Below, piece by piece: positions 11,301 to 22,453 of a DNA stretch of 42,733 nucleotides. Source of the stretch: Cyclospora cayetanensis (taxonomy: Eukaryota; Apicomplexa; Conoidasida; Eucoccidiorida; Eimeriidae); NCBI RefSeq assembly GCF_002999335.1, contig NW_020312208.1, positions 1-42,733 on the forward strand. The letters run 5' to 3'. Position numbers and translations under genes: made by a program. How positions within the stretch are numbered: the stretch's first letter is position 1; every line of letters begins with the position of its first letter. Below the pieces are notes generated by a model, which did not search any database, was not told the DNA's origin, and was given only the letters and a program-made list of their open reading frames with translations.

Positions 11301-12235
11301 TGGACAGAGAGACGCAACAGAGAGTCTGCAACGCAAGGCCTGCAGCAGCAGCATTCGCAGCCGCCCACCATGTGTAGCACCATTCAACCCATTACGCAAA
11401 GGCAGCAAGCACAGAAAAGAGGGGATTCGAACGAGAAAAAAGCCACGCCATCGGATGGCCATCGCCACCTGGCGAGAGGCTACTTACACACACCAACAAA
11501 GCAGAGGAAGAGCGCAAATAAACTGGTAAAAAGGAAGAGCTTAGAAGACGCAATGCAAGGCGGAGAAATTCACAAAGTGTAAAATACACGGTAATATACA
11601 TGTATATATATGTATATATTGATGCACATGCGGAAAAGGCACACAGAAGGACTGAAAATCAAGCTCGAATAGAGAGAGAGAGAGAAAAGAAAAAGCTAGA
11701 TTGGCAGAGCTTGCAAGAAAATCAAGATGCTACAACTCACGAAAAGCTTACCCGTCTCAAACATCTGACTGCTGCTCAGGTCTTTTTTAAACAGGTTGAT
11801 AGTCAACAGGGAGAGCTCGGCTAGCGGCCACTGTTGTTGTTGTTTCTGCTGTTGTTGCTTGCTCTTGCCGTTGCTGATTGCGTCTTCGAGTGCAGGGGGA
11901 GCCACGCCACCTCCAGCAAAGGCGATGCTCGCTGCTGCATACGCAGGACGTTTCAGCGAATACTTGTGGGCAGCCATGCCTTCGATGATAGAAAAAGCAG
12001 CAAAAGAAAGGTCCACACCAAGCATCTGCAAAAAAACTAGCTTCTGCAATGCAACACTCCGTGTGGCCGCTGCTGCGCTGCTGCTGCTGCCGCTGTTTCT
12101 GCTCCCGCTTGAAGCCGAGAGCTCATTCTTAACCTGCTGCAGACTGCTGGCAATAAATTCGGCTTCCTGCTGCTGCTGCTGAGCCGATCGCAGGCCCTTA
12201 ATGAGAGCCTGCAAAGATCCGGATTGGTACAGCAT
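5680..12235 (-). CDS. AP3D1: AP-3 adaptor complex subunit delta (delta-adaptin), complete, ten exons
   Basis: Large subunit of the AP-3 coat, which sorts membrane cargo from Golgi/endosomes to lysosome-related organelles. Exons (descending): 12235-11752, 11339-10447, 10117-9876, 9378-8921, 8689-8598, 8334-8095, 7823-7668, 7471-6596, 6478-6353, 6099-5680; all phases match and the product is about 1328 residues (animal orthologues are roughly 1150-1200). Family landmarks appear in order: QALIKGLR at the N terminus, LQMLGVDLSFAAFSIIE, DLSSSQMFETG joined to LALQTLCCVS, SRPYIRKKA, NWFSIKLLQLF, DFEWYVAVL, AAGWIIGEY, then LPVQR and LQVPAELDLENPF of the hinge and a C-terminal ear ending in VKGEAQDTVTLAETLKQHL. 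The ATG at 12235 lies just before the first conserved helix. The hinge carries poly-Gln and poly-Ser. The weakest junction is the exon 8 donor (gtgtag at 6595-6590). The gene is divergent from the deaminase at 13354. Confidence 0.9.
7356..7385. repeat. CTG/CAG repeat encoding poly-Gln in the AP3D hinge
   Basis: CTG units with one TTG on the plus strand read as about nine consecutive Gln codons on the minus strand in AP3D exon 8, inside the flexible hinge between trunk and ear. Confidence 0.9.
8335..8370. repeat. CAG repeat that abuts the 3' splice site of AP3D exon 6
   Basis: On the minus strand eleven CTG triplets end in CAG directly before GCAGAGCTG, the first bases of exon 6. The repeat therefore occupies the place of the polypyrimidine tract and supplies the acceptor AG. 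Exon 6 then reads AELPSQRAVAQRVLLWAATK, matching the LPGHIQAVYVQNVVK region of animal AP-3 delta without gaps in its core. If the repeat were exonic it would add eleven Leu residues that have no counterpart. Confidence 0.75.
8884..8912. repeat. TA-rich microsatellite
   Basis: ATATATAT run just inside AP3D intron 4 next to its donor site at 8915-8920. Confidence 0.8.
9283..9310. repeat. CTG repeat encoding poly-Ser in AP3D exon 4
   Basis: CTG units on the plus strand; in the frame fixed by the flanking DFEWYVAVL motif the minus strand reads AGC codons, giving nine consecutive Ser. The same trinucleotide is read as Gln in exon 8, so the repeat family is used in more than one frame within one gene. 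Confidence 0.85.
9465..9763. repeat. AAACN pentamer minisatellite inside AP3D intron 3
   Basis: About 300 bases built from AAACA, AAACG, AAAAC, ACAAG and ATAAA steps of five bases, with higher-order blocks that recur (for example AAACGAAACACAAAATAAAA occurs twice). It fills most of the intron 9379-9875. On the minus strand it reads as long open frames of Met, Phe, Val, Leu and Cys, which are artefacts of the missing stop codons. Confidence 0.9.
10187..10224. repeat. CTG/CAG repeat with mirror arrangement in AP3D intron 2
   Basis: Four CTG units, a GAG spacer, then about eight CAG units on the plus strand. The two arms are complementary and could form a hairpin in either strand or in the transcript. 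It lies between the exon 2 donor (10446) and the exon 3 acceptor (10118). Confidence 0.8.
11593..11622. repeat. TA-rich microsatellite in AP3D intron 1
   Basis: TATACATGTATATATATGTATATAT run in the middle of intron 1 (11340-11751). Confidence 0.8.
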
Positions 12236-13353
12236 GGTGGCGGAATGCAAGAGAGACACGTGGCTCTCAGAGGCAGCACGCACGAAGAGGCTTCGCTCTG
12301 ATCTCCCTGCTTTCTTTCTCTCTCTCTCTCTCTCTGTATCTCTCGCTCTGATTCTGCTGTATTGCGTGTGTCTTGCTGCTGCTGTATCCCGTGTGTCTTG
12401 CTGCCGCTGAGCTGCAGTACTGCTAGAGCTGCTGTGAGCCCGTGTTGCAGCTACCCATCGCAAGAGCACTGAAAACCTGAGCCTACTACGCTCCCGGCTG
12501 CGTCTGCTGCTGCTGCTGCCTGATAGCGCCCCTGTTATCCCTTTTGCTGCTGCAGCTCATTAGTCCGCTTTAGGGCTGTCTGGATAGAGAGGCGTGGCGT
12601 TGCAAGTGTTCGCACTCAGCAGCGACGTCAGTGGCTTCCCCCGCCTCTGAGACAAGAAAGAGAGACAGAGAAAGGATTTTAAACACACCTTCATGACAAG
12701 GAAGAATCTACAACCGCTTGCGCCGCCTAGAGTGCCGCAGCGCTGCTGAAGGCGGGCATGCGGTACAGACCGACCGCAGGACCAGCCGCTACGGTGTTAG
12801 CAGCAACCGCAACATGTTGTCTGCTCATAAATAACGTTTATTTGAGCCATATAGAGAGGATTCAATTCTTTAAGATGGCCTCATATCGTAGCTTTCCCGT
12901 CGGATTCCGCGGTGCCAGTCGATAGAGCGTTGTTGAACCTGCCGCCGACAGCTGCGGGTAGGGGGGTAGATGCTCGCGTACTTGCAGCGCGTGGACACGA
13001 AGCAGAGTCTTACCGGGAATTAACAGCAAGCACAAGCAGCAGTAACAAGGCGCTTTCGCGCCGCTGAGAAACTGCTGTTTTGGTGTGGAGGGGCTTCTAC
13101 GCCGCTGTTTTCTTCGGCACGCGCCGGTGGCGAGCCGGGAAAAAGGTTTTTTTCGCAGAAAGAAGCTATGCGGTGACTCTTGTGAGAAGCTGCGACTCAG
13201 CGCCTATTGCAGGGGCGCTCAAGAAAAACTGTGTGGATTTCCGGAGGCTACAGCTTTCTTCGCGCGACAGCGTCGCTCACAAATCCGAACGAACGCGTAT
13301 CACTGCAGGTGTACAGTTTTCGAATACGCTTCACGAGGTTCAGAGCGACCGAA
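12236..13353. promoter_or_regulatory. Divergent intergenic region between AP3D and the cytidine deaminase
   Basis: The two start codons face away from each other across about 1.1 kb, so both promoters must lie here. The AP3D-proximal part holds a CT microsatellite (12319-12346) and CTG runs near 12376 and 12510; the deaminase-proximal part is GC-rich and free of repeats. No core promoter element can be assigned by eye, as apicomplexan promoters lack a reliable consensus. Confidence 0.5.
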
Positions 13354-15397
13354 ATGGAGCCAGATAGGGCATATCTCGAGGAAAGGCGGTCGGCTTTGAT
13401 GGAAGCCGCCTTCGAGAGTGCACACAACGCCTTTGCCTCCTACTCGAAGCAGCGCACGGGGGTCAGCGTCTACGGCACAGATGGCAAAATCTACAGGGGT
13501 ACATAGCTGGCACAGGCGCAAATAAGCAGACTCAAATCTACAGGGGTCCATAGCTAGGACAAGCGCAATAGCGGGATAAGCAGACTCCTGCAATGGCGCC
13601 ACTCCCTCTTTTTCCTACTTGTAGGGAATAGATAGAGAAAGCGGGCCGGACACAAAGCAGAGGTTCGATCCTCCGGCCGTCATGGAAGCAATGGTGGTGT
13701 ATTTAAACTGCGGAATTCAGGCTGCACCTTCGATTCTGCTGCCTTCCCTTGCAGCATTTGTGCGGCTCATGTTGCTGTCTCCCAAGCGGCAACCAAGGGA
13801 AGGGCGCTGGTACTTTGCTTTCAATTTTCCGTCCCTGCCTACCCTCATGGCGATCCCCTCACCCTCCAAGCCGTCCACACTCATGCCTGCGGCGGCATTT
13901 GACATAATGAAGCCCCGTACAGAATATGGCGTTTTCGGACGCAGGTGGCGGCATGCGCCGTGGTTTCGTTAGTCTCGGAGGGAGACAAAGAAGGAGGGTT
14001 CCCTCTAAAGGGGTGCTGCTTGCAGTGGCTGTGCGAGTACGCGCATCCGCACGAGGTGTACATACACTGTGCAGTTGTGCAAGGCAACGAAAACCCCAAC
14101 GCAGCAAGCACGACAGCACATAAACTCTCCGACTTGTTGCCGTTGGGCCAGAGACTGCCCCTGCCGCCCCTCCCCTGCCAGAGGTCCTCTCCACTAGCAA
14201 TCGGGGAAATTGAACTAGAAGACGGTAAGCTCCTCCCCTCTTCCCCGCCTCACCAAACCCGAAGGGGCACGCATGCTTCCACGCTTTAACAAGCAAGCTC
14301 ATTGCGCATATCCTAAATATGTACCCAGTATACGTATAAAAACAATCGTCACTGTAAGGGCGTCTGTTGTGTCAAGCTCTATGCAGCCGCCCCACGTTTC
14401 TATGAATACGTGTCCACACGCAATTCTTTCTAGATCCGCCTACCATTCGATATTATGAAGTGTGGCCCGTGCTTTTTACTGTTTGCAATGCATTTCTGGT
14501 TATGAAACTAATGCCTACATTCATATGGCGTCGGTCTATCGAGGCGTTTTTGCAGCAGACGCCTCGCATTGGCATATTTGGTAACACCAGCAGCTTTGAT
14601 ACACTAAGAGGGAGGTTTCCGTAGCGGCTATTGGTTAACACACCGACACACAGGCCAAGTTGCAACCGTAATCGTTTTATCCCTGTGGCCTGTCTGCTGC
14701 CATATACTGTGCTGCTGCAGATCTGACAGGGCAACTGGCAGATCCGCCGACTGTAGAGCTCTTTGAAGCAGCAGCAAAAGCAGCAGAAGGCAGCTGCTGC
14801 TGGAACTCGGGTGTCTCTGTGGGCTGCGCGCTTCTCACAGAGGACGGCATTGTTACTGGCGCAAACGCAGAGACAAGTGCCCTAGGCATTGGGTATAGCT
14901 TCTCTACTTCCTTCCCTTCTCACCCTCTCCTCTGCATATTCGTTCCCTTCCGCAGACAAAACCCTAGTTTCTATGCTTGCTTAAAACAAGGCGCCTCGTG
15001 CAAAAGTGCATAGAACTATTTAAATGCATGCGCCCCCTTTTCACTGCGTATTCGCAGCTGCTGCGCTGAGCAGAGTGCTATCGGAGCCGCAGCGGCGTTA
15101 GGCAGGAAGCGGATTCTTAAGGCCGTTGTCATTTGCACAACGATGTCTCAAGGCCCCTGCCACCCGTGTGGGCGCTGCCTCCAGCTGCTGATGCAAGCAC
15201 AGGAGAATATGCGAGCTGCTTTAGCCTTGCGCAGCTCTGAGGGAAAACAGCAAAACCCTCCATCCTCCTGGGAAGGGCCACCGGCACAGCTGGTGCTGCT
15301 GATGCCCTGGCGGCACCAGGTAGATGGAAAGTTCAAGTGGCGCCTAAAGGCCAGGCGCTTAGATGAATTGGGAGCAGAGGATCGTTTCATGCTCTAG
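13354..15397 (+). CDS. Two-domain cytidine deaminase with an inactive N-terminal domain
   Basis: Zinc-dependent cytidine deaminase family; the usual reaction is cytidine or deoxycytidine to uridine or deoxyuridine. Exons 13354-13498, 13721-13809, 13945-14224, 14721-14892 and 15058-15397 join in phase to give 341 residues. Domain 1 (about residues 1-140) has the fold signature DGKIYRGCTFDSAAFP and ICAAHVAVS, but the catalytic CAE is CAA and the PCGxC zinc motif is replaced by PLKGCC, so it should be dead. Domain 2 (about residues 172-341) keeps all of them: TGANAETSAL, CAEQSAIGAA and PCHPCGRCLQLL, giving three zinc cysteines and the catalytic Glu. Domain 2 is split by an intron just before CAEQ. 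E. coli and plant two-domain enzymes have the opposite order, with the active domain first. The preferred substrate is not decided by sequence; deoxycytidylate deaminase is less likely. Confidence 0.9.
13485..13588 (+). repeat. Tandem duplication of the exon 1 splice-donor region
   Basis: Two imperfect copies of about 50 bases, 13485-13533 and 13534-13588, each beginning AAATCTACAGGGGT and ending AAGCAGACTC. The first copy contains the last codons of deaminase exon 1 and its donor (GGG|gtacat); the second repeats the donor as GGG|gtccat. Reading past the first donor meets a TAG within two codons, so only the first copy can serve the protein. Confidence 0.85.
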
Positions 15398-16740
15398 GAG
15401 TCCTTTGGCATTATACCTTTACCCCGAGTACCTGCTACATGAGGTTTAGAAGGCCGTACGAGAATGCCCGCCTGCCTTGGCGTTTATTTTTATTATCGGA
15501 GAATGGCGATTTCCGTTGTTGTCAGGCGTGCAGCAATACTTTGAAGGGCTTGGCATGAATACTCATTGAAGCGTAGCCCTTCCGATACAGGTCCACGTAG
15601 CTGGTGACCTTCCCATAGGTACAGAGCGCAGATGCAGCAGGCATATTTTCCAATGCCGGAAAACATAATTAAAACATGAAGTAGAGCTCGGAATTGCAAT
15701 TAGGGCTGGCACTTCTTATTAGTAGATGGCAGCTGTTTTCAGATGTACAACTTCTAGTCGATAGGGATGGTGTACAACCGTACAGAGTGTAGGTCGCAAA
15801 CTGCGTGGAATTCATACGGCAGGGAAGACTTATCAAACTTGTTTTGTTGCAACCATCTGAGAAATGGTGCTGACGTCTCTTGCTTCACAGCGCGGCGCTC
15901 GCATTGCCTTTCTCGTATGCACTGCTAGGCATATTTCAAGAGTGAGCTTCCCAAGTAGGCACTTTACTCCAGTTGCGCAGCAGAAAACGATATGGATTTA
16001 TAAAGCCCGCAACGAAGTATCGATACTTTTTGATCACTGTTGCATTCTGTTGGTTGGCAGTGATCACAAGCCTGCAATTCCAAAGTGTCCTCTCAATCGG
16101 CGGCAGTCCCACTATCTGATTCAGCTGGCAGGAGGTTCTTCTCTAAAGGAACGGTTAATTTATTACTGAATGTAAACTGATTATCACATTTGGATTTGCC
16201 TTCGCTGAAGCTGCAGCGCGTAGCACTCGACCGCGGTCATCCGTACTTCCGCTGTGTCGAGCATGGCTCTCCCGCTGCTTCGTGAACTTGTGCTCTCTGT
16301 TTGTAAGCAGTGTAAACAGCATAATAAAAGGCAAAATGACAGCGAGTGAAACCAGTGATCCCTTTCGCCTTTTGGGATATCACCGGCATATCGTTAGTCA
16401 GCAACTTGCGGCCAATTACCCATTCTACAGCGAAACGCAAAGTGGCTGTTCTGAGGACCAGGTCACAATCGCGTGAGGGAAAAAAACAGCTGGTTCACGC
16501 CACAGATAAGCCGGCCTAGGTTGGCATCCAGGAATAATGTATCACAGAATTAACAGGGGTGTCTGTAAGGCCGAAAGTAGTATCGCATGTCCTCCGTTGG
16601 GGTTAAGAACGTCGCTCTTTAGGGCTGTTTGCTACTGGTATATCCTAATGTTGCTTTGCATACGAGGCCCCTCAAAGGACAACCCGGAAGATCAGAACCT
16701 GTCCTTTGAGGCAAGACAAGTGCTTCCTCTTGTTCCGCAG
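15398..16740. other. Interval with no supported gene
   Basis: Short overlapping open frames on both strands. A frame starting at an ATG at 16336 in an AAAATG context runs 46 codons and could be a first exon of the downstream armadillo-repeat gene, but no phase-matched donor was found. No RNA gene was seen. Repeats become rare from here on. Confidence 0.4.
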
Positions 16741-19197
16741 GCTTGGCAATCGCTGCATCCCCCGTCTCATTTCACAAATCCAAAAGGCAGCCAACCGGCC
16801 GCAAAGCAGTTTACTTGAAGCCCTACTATGCCTAGAGGAATGTATTGTTGACCCTGTCCGTAATTCTTCCCCACATTAAGGTTGCGTGCCCACTCACTAT
16901 CTTTCACCAGAACCGATGCCTGGTTTACGCAAGCATAAAACAAATAGGTGTAGCCGTAGCCAAGTGTCTGCTTAGCTCTTCGAAAGGTGTTTAACTAGTG
17001 TGTATTTTACGAGGCAGATTCGCTGGTAAAGATGTGTCTGGTGGGTAGCAGGCCTAGGGGACAGCATGTAAATGGTTTTAAAGGCGCCAATATGGCCGTG
17101 TAACTCGCATAAAGTAGCGTTGTGTTTCTGGCTCTTGCCTTTATGGGATTGGATAAAGAAGCTATAGCAAGGGATGATTTGGCACGACGGCAGGAACTCT
17201 TGATTCAAGCGATCGAGTTGGGCGTGGTCTCTACAATTCACCGTCTACTGAAGCCGTGTGCCTCTGCTCGTTACCGATTCGAAAGCTCCTCAGTCGAGCC
17301 TCATGAAAAATGCAGCCCTTCACAGGAGCGTGCTCCCAAGGAGATCCACAGCGCAGAGAATTGTAATTCGCTTAAAGGAGTATCCTTGCACAGCTGCCTT
17401 TCTGAAACTCCTTTGCGAGGGGCCAGATGGAATTACATGGGGGGAACAAACGCGCAATCACCGGCAGTTGTTAGGAATACAGTGCAGGGAGAGGATTACA
17501 GGCAAGTCCAAGCCACTACACTTCGAATCTTAAAGTGCCTTGGAGGGCGTCTATCGGCGAGGAGTGAGATGCTAGAGAACGGAGTATTGGGAACCGCAGG
17601 AGAGCTTTTTATAAGCCACTCCAGCACACAAATAAGGTACTTCTGTTGTACAGTGCTGTCACTGAATAACACTGAGGCTGCACAGACCTTGACATGGGTT
17701 CTTGTGAACTTGCTGATCATAAGAAGAGAACCAAGGATTTATGAAGCTGTGGGCTGTACTGTAGTGGAGCTGCATTAGGAGGAAAAGGCCATGCAGCCAT
17801 CTCCTGAACAAATCAGAGCAGAGCCACAGCTTGATGACGATCAGGCCGATCGAGCTGGCCCATTATACGATGCAGGCTTTTGGCTTCGGAGTTCCTGGCG
17901 TCAATCTGTATCTACGATGATGGCGGAAAGATCCTCGCGGAGGCTGGTGAATGCCCCCCAAAAATTCATAGCAGCTCTAACAGATTGGAATAACAGCATA
18001 GCGCCCTGCAGCAGCCATAGCTTCCGTACCGCTTATCCTATAGGCTGGTGAATGGATAGTGGTACGCAAGGGGAAGATATGCATAACTAGAGAGCCTTCT
18101 GAGCCTGCGTACTTCTTGTAGGCGTAGACAGCCAGCTCGTTTCCTTTCTCTGTGTCGTGCCTTGGCACCTCCCCCTTCCGGTAAGAGGCCAGCGTCGCTC
18201 AGTCTCAGACTACCTTTCTCTCTACTGAGCATCTTCTCTTCATTGCCTTCGAGAAGTAACCAACTTTGATGAGTTTTCGATGTGTTGCTCCCTTATTCAG
18301 GAGATGCGCCTCCTGCGCAATTCCACCGTGGCAGCTTGCAGCGTAGCAACGTGAGGAGGCTTTTTACACGCAGCCTTTAGGGCGCTTCTGCAGTGCCCGC
18401 GGTCTACCATTCAGAGTTACGAAGCCGTGAACTGGCCAATAAGGCAATCCTTTCTCTCACAACAAGAGCCTTTCCCTCACTAAGCGGAGCTTGTGGGCTC
18501 GCCTTTGTTGATTAGGGTGCCGGAGACAAAGATACGATTCGCCACCACCAGTATCGTGCCTGCAGCAGCGCGGTTGCTCCGGCTTTTCCTGCCCAAGTTG
18601 GAATGTGTCGAAGCAAAGCACGGGGATAGCGTCAATGCCACTGCTGCCTTGGCCCCCCTGGATGGCCTGAGAGAGCCGGATCCTCCTCCACGTCAGACGC
18701 TCGAGTTAGAAACAGCCTCAATGTTAGTTCCTGTCTCTCTCATACTTATCACAATAGTGTGAAGCTAACTAGAGAAGCTTGAATTCTTAGAAATCTAAGA
18801 TCTTTGCCGAAATGTGAGTTCTTAGTTGATACCACACTGTCCTCGATGCTTCCCATGCACCGTCCAGGCTTCTCCGCCTTCTAGCCACTATCATAACTGA
18901 TGATAACACGGCAGATGATGCAATGAAACATGAGGTACGGTTTCACCTCCTGCACTTTTACACTTTTCAAGGTTTGATCAACATAATGCTCTCTATGAGT
19001 TGTCTTCTCCCTACTGTTTACCCATTTCAGCGGCATGGTGTAACCTGTGCTTTGGGTTGCAGTTAGTGTCTGTTGCATGCAAGTACATCCCCATTATGTG
19101 GCCTACCGGAGCGCACGAGCCTCTAGGCATGCTGAACCGCCTTGGTTGCACTGAGGAAGGCTTGAAGGCGATAGTGAACAACGATGACTTTCTAAGG
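16741..19197 (+). CDS. Armadillo-repeat protein resembling radial spoke head protein RSPH14, incomplete model
   Basis: Exon 16741-16859 follows a strong pyrimidine tract and reads LGNRCIPRLISQIQKAANRP then LLEALLCLEECIVDPV, matching the RSPH14 opening GRRALPKL...LLTRQKALMALCDLMHDP. It joins in phase to 17168, giving RRQELLIQAIELGVVSTIHR, the counterpart of the next repeat, then TTLRILKCLGGRLSARSEML, the counterpart of [20 protein letters not shown]. The frame is open to a TAG at 17776. Candidate later exons are 18516-18722 (SIVPAAARLLRLFLPKL) and one ending at 19197 (LGMLNRLGCTEEGLKAIVNN, donor gtgaga), but their phases are not reconciled. RSPH14 belongs to the axonemal radial spokes. Other armadillo proteins are possible. 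Confidence 0.55.
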
Positions 19198-19213
19198 GTG
19201 AGAATGTGACAGC

Positions 19214-19845
19214 GTGCAATATATTCATGTTGAGGTACCCTCACAAGTCTACAGCAGAGCTGGACCATGCGTTCCTATGCTCTGCATACAGTTACTGCCG
19301 CTGCTGTTGAAGGAACCCACACACAGACAGTGGGAAATGCATGAGCTTCAGCAGCAGCTTGGTATTCAGCCGCTAGTACCCCAACGCGGTTTGCTGCTTC
19401 CACACGTAAAACAAGTACTTTGCAGGGCCTCTTCAAGCTTTCGATTTCAATGCGAATTGTACAAATGCCTCCGGGGACGGAGGCAAGTTATTTACGAGGT
19501 AATATCAGAGCGTCTTTGTGGGGGCAGTGAGACAATACGAAACAGACTTGCTTACCGGTCGTTGCATTACGCGCTACGCGATCTGCGAATACGCAAGTAA
19601 GCAAGCCCCCTTGGTGTTGTCAGGTAATGGGTCTTACCGCAATGAAGCCAGCAGCTGTCCTTCTGGCGGAGGCCTTTAGTCGCATGCAGGCGAGAGAGCG
19701 GGATCTGCTTGCCACGGAAATGGACGAGCCGCACGATGGGTGGCTACAATATATTGTCGAAGAGGACCATGAATATAAAGAGGCTTCTGTGGAGGCTATG
19801 CATGTGAAACACCCTTCCTTTCCTAGTGGAAAACACTCGGCTTAG
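19214..19845 (+). other. Two open frames after the armadillo gene, unassigned
   Basis: Frames 19214-19600 (CELYKCLRGRRQVIYEV region) and 19627-19845 (LAEAFSRMQARERDLLATEM region) are mildly protein-like and on the same strand as the armadillo gene. They could be its last exons or untranslated sequence. No family is recognised. Confidence 0.25.
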
Positions 19846-22453
19846 CAGGAAAGAGTTAAAAAGCACCGAGTAATGGCAATTTCGTAGTTTTGGGATGCTT
19901 CATAACAAGCTGACTCTTTGGTTGGCATGCAGCCTATGCTCGTACTTTTGCAGAAGCACACCCTGATCCGTCTTCGGCCTGCTTGGGGCGTGAGAGAGAG
20001 CGGTCTTTGTGGGAGCTTAACACAGTCAGAAGCGTTGTGGTAATGCTGCTGTCTTGATGATGGCGCTTGTGATTCTCTGAAATAGGCACTCTCACTAATA
20101 CAGTTTGTCCTGGAGCACGATCTAGCGAAGACTGAGCCAGTGGTACGGGGAACCATTATAGGATAGTGGATAGGATATTCTGCTCTTTTGGTGATTGCCA
20201 TCAGCTAGTCTTGCATGGCAAAGGTTCTCACTGAAAACAGTTGGCCGAAAATATTGCGATTGGCTTATTTATGCAGGAACGTTGGATAGGGGCAAGGTGG
20301 GCGTCCAGGTTTGTGCCTGGGATTGAAGGTAAGGGCTCCAGATTGAAGGGGGGATGGATTAGTGCTGCCCTGGGGAATACTCATGTAACGCAATAAATTT
20401 TAAAAGTAAAAGCGATTCAGCGAACGGCCCCATTAAGGAAAACGATACAAATTTGAGGCTCTCCTGAACTAGCAAATTGAAGCAAACGCCATTCGCTTGC
20501 CAGCCTACGCCTGCTTTCCGGTGAAACTTGTTCTCCAGGCTCCTTGCAACGGGCCAAGAACACGCACAACGCCAACTTAAGAGCTGCAGCTTCTGCATGC
20601 CTCCAGGCGATGGCGCATTGAAACCAAAAAAGGTTTGCTCCAAGGGCTACTTATCAGTCTCCCGTCTGCTGGGCGCGTGTCACTCTCGCTTTTTAGAATG
20701 CGATGTTGCTCTTTTTGCCGATGGGTGGAAGGTCCACGCCTATTTGATACCAATTCTTACTTCCTAGGATTAACGAACTGGCCCCCCTTTCATTCCAGAC
20801 AAAATACTTGTAATCCTTTGCTTAAAGTTTCGCTTGGGAGATGCCTAATTCCAGCCTCAATGCAAAAAGAAATTTAGTGAGTGTTGTCCAAGAGTTCCCT
20901 GCTTCCCTTGTCCACGCCCCTCAGGAGTAAGGATATGAGGCTAGACAAGTAGCTAGGAGGAGCGTACCTGCACAATCTAAGGACTTCAAGAAACCAGAGC
21001 TAGTTGTCCATTGCAGCAAGCGCACATGCACACAACCTGGCTACTGCTGTGTCAAACTAACGCTACTCTGCAGTAAATGGGGCACACGAACAGACAAGCA
21101 AACATTTTAAATCCTTACTAATTCTTAGACACTATAAGTAGCTTAGTCTAAAGTGTCTAAGCGTAGCTTTGTGTGCTACAGCCATAGTTAGTAGGCATGG
21201 AGAACTCAGCCACATGTTTTTACCCATTGATCGGATTATACTTAGCAAGCAAACCAAAAGACCGTGTTTTTTGAGGAAATCGGAAGCTTACATGATGCTG
21301 GGCCTCTTGAAAACCAGCCATGGGGCACTCATCAGGCAATGGTGGTTTGAAACAATGACTTGCTAAACGTCTTATGTAGATGGCTGAAGTGGGGGCTTTC
21401 TTTGTACATGGACGGCTATTGTGTCTCTTTCCAATAAAAGAAGTGCTTACGTACTGCATATCCTCCAGTCATTTTTGATGGTATTGGCGGAGCATTTTTT
21501 TGCAAACCTAGATGCCTCGATGCTGTTTTAGCTTTCGCTGGTTCTGAACTAGCTTTTCTAGTGGTCTACATGGCATATCAGAATAGCCAGACAGATATTT
21601 TTTGTGTATCACATGCAAAAGCAGGGAGCTACCCCCTGAAATAAGAGGTAAAAAAGATTTATGTATCGTGTGTAGTTACCTCCTGCTGTTGATGGCAAAT
21701 TGCTGGGGTCTTCAAAGAGTGTCGAAGAAGGTACCACACAGATAAAAGTCCTGTGAAAATATCTTGCTTGACCTTCAAGAGGTATACTTTGAATCTTAAT
21801 GAGCAAAAGTTACTAGTACGTTTGGTGTTACTCTTCACTTTTAATAGACATGAAAAGCAGGGGAACACTCCCCCGCCCTACCCCCAGAGCAACGTCGTCT
21901 CCAGAATAAAAGAATGATCCTGCGCTCTTACGTGGTAGCCACTGTACCTTCAAGTAAATTGAGAAGAATTCTAAAAACCATTGGCTTTGTGTGTTTGCGT
22001 GAGACCCCGCTGGAGGCAAGCCGGGGCAGGGCGAAGCAGCAAGGAGATATCATTTACAGTACGAAATCAGTAGATCCACTCCTCGTCTTTCTTGTAAATA
22101 ATCGCATATATATTGCTGAGATACTTGGTGAGCTGCTATATCATAGTCTTGTGCTTTTTTCTGCTGCTTCCTTGTTTCGGTGATTGGCGTGAAGCGGAGA
22201 AAAGTAGCCGAACCACCTTAACAATGTAATTTTCTTTGTTCATTACTTGCTTTTCTACCTTAGGTTATGCTCGGTACCGCCCAGCTTGGTGCATCCACGT
22301 TCCGCAAATGAGGCCGTAGTCAAGCTCTCGTCGTGCGATACGGACGCTTTGTGTCACTGAAGTTTCTTCTTGGCGGGGTTAAAGTAAGTACGAAGCTAAA
22401 CACTCGTCATGCATACACCTATCTGTGGGGCCCAAAATAGTGGGCTCGGGTGT
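19846..22453. other. Interval with no supported gene
   Basis: Only short, mutually overlapping frames. The one structure noted is an inverted repeat at 21124-21161. Any 3' end of the armadillo-repeat gene would lie in the first part. Confidence 0.4.
21124..21161. repeat. Perfect 10-base inverted repeat
   Basis: CTTAGACACT at 21124-21133 and AGTGTCTAAG at 21152-21161 are exact complements separated by 18 bases, which also include a partial extra copy (CTTAGTCTAA). It could form a hairpin. No target-site duplication was evident. Confidence 0.7.

Noticed and set aside
13682..13972. Plus-strand 96-codon frame inside the deaminase gene
   Set aside because: A different frame from the deaminase exon 13721-13809, where GCTFDSAAFP and ICAAHVAVS fit the family; the long frame crosses an intron.
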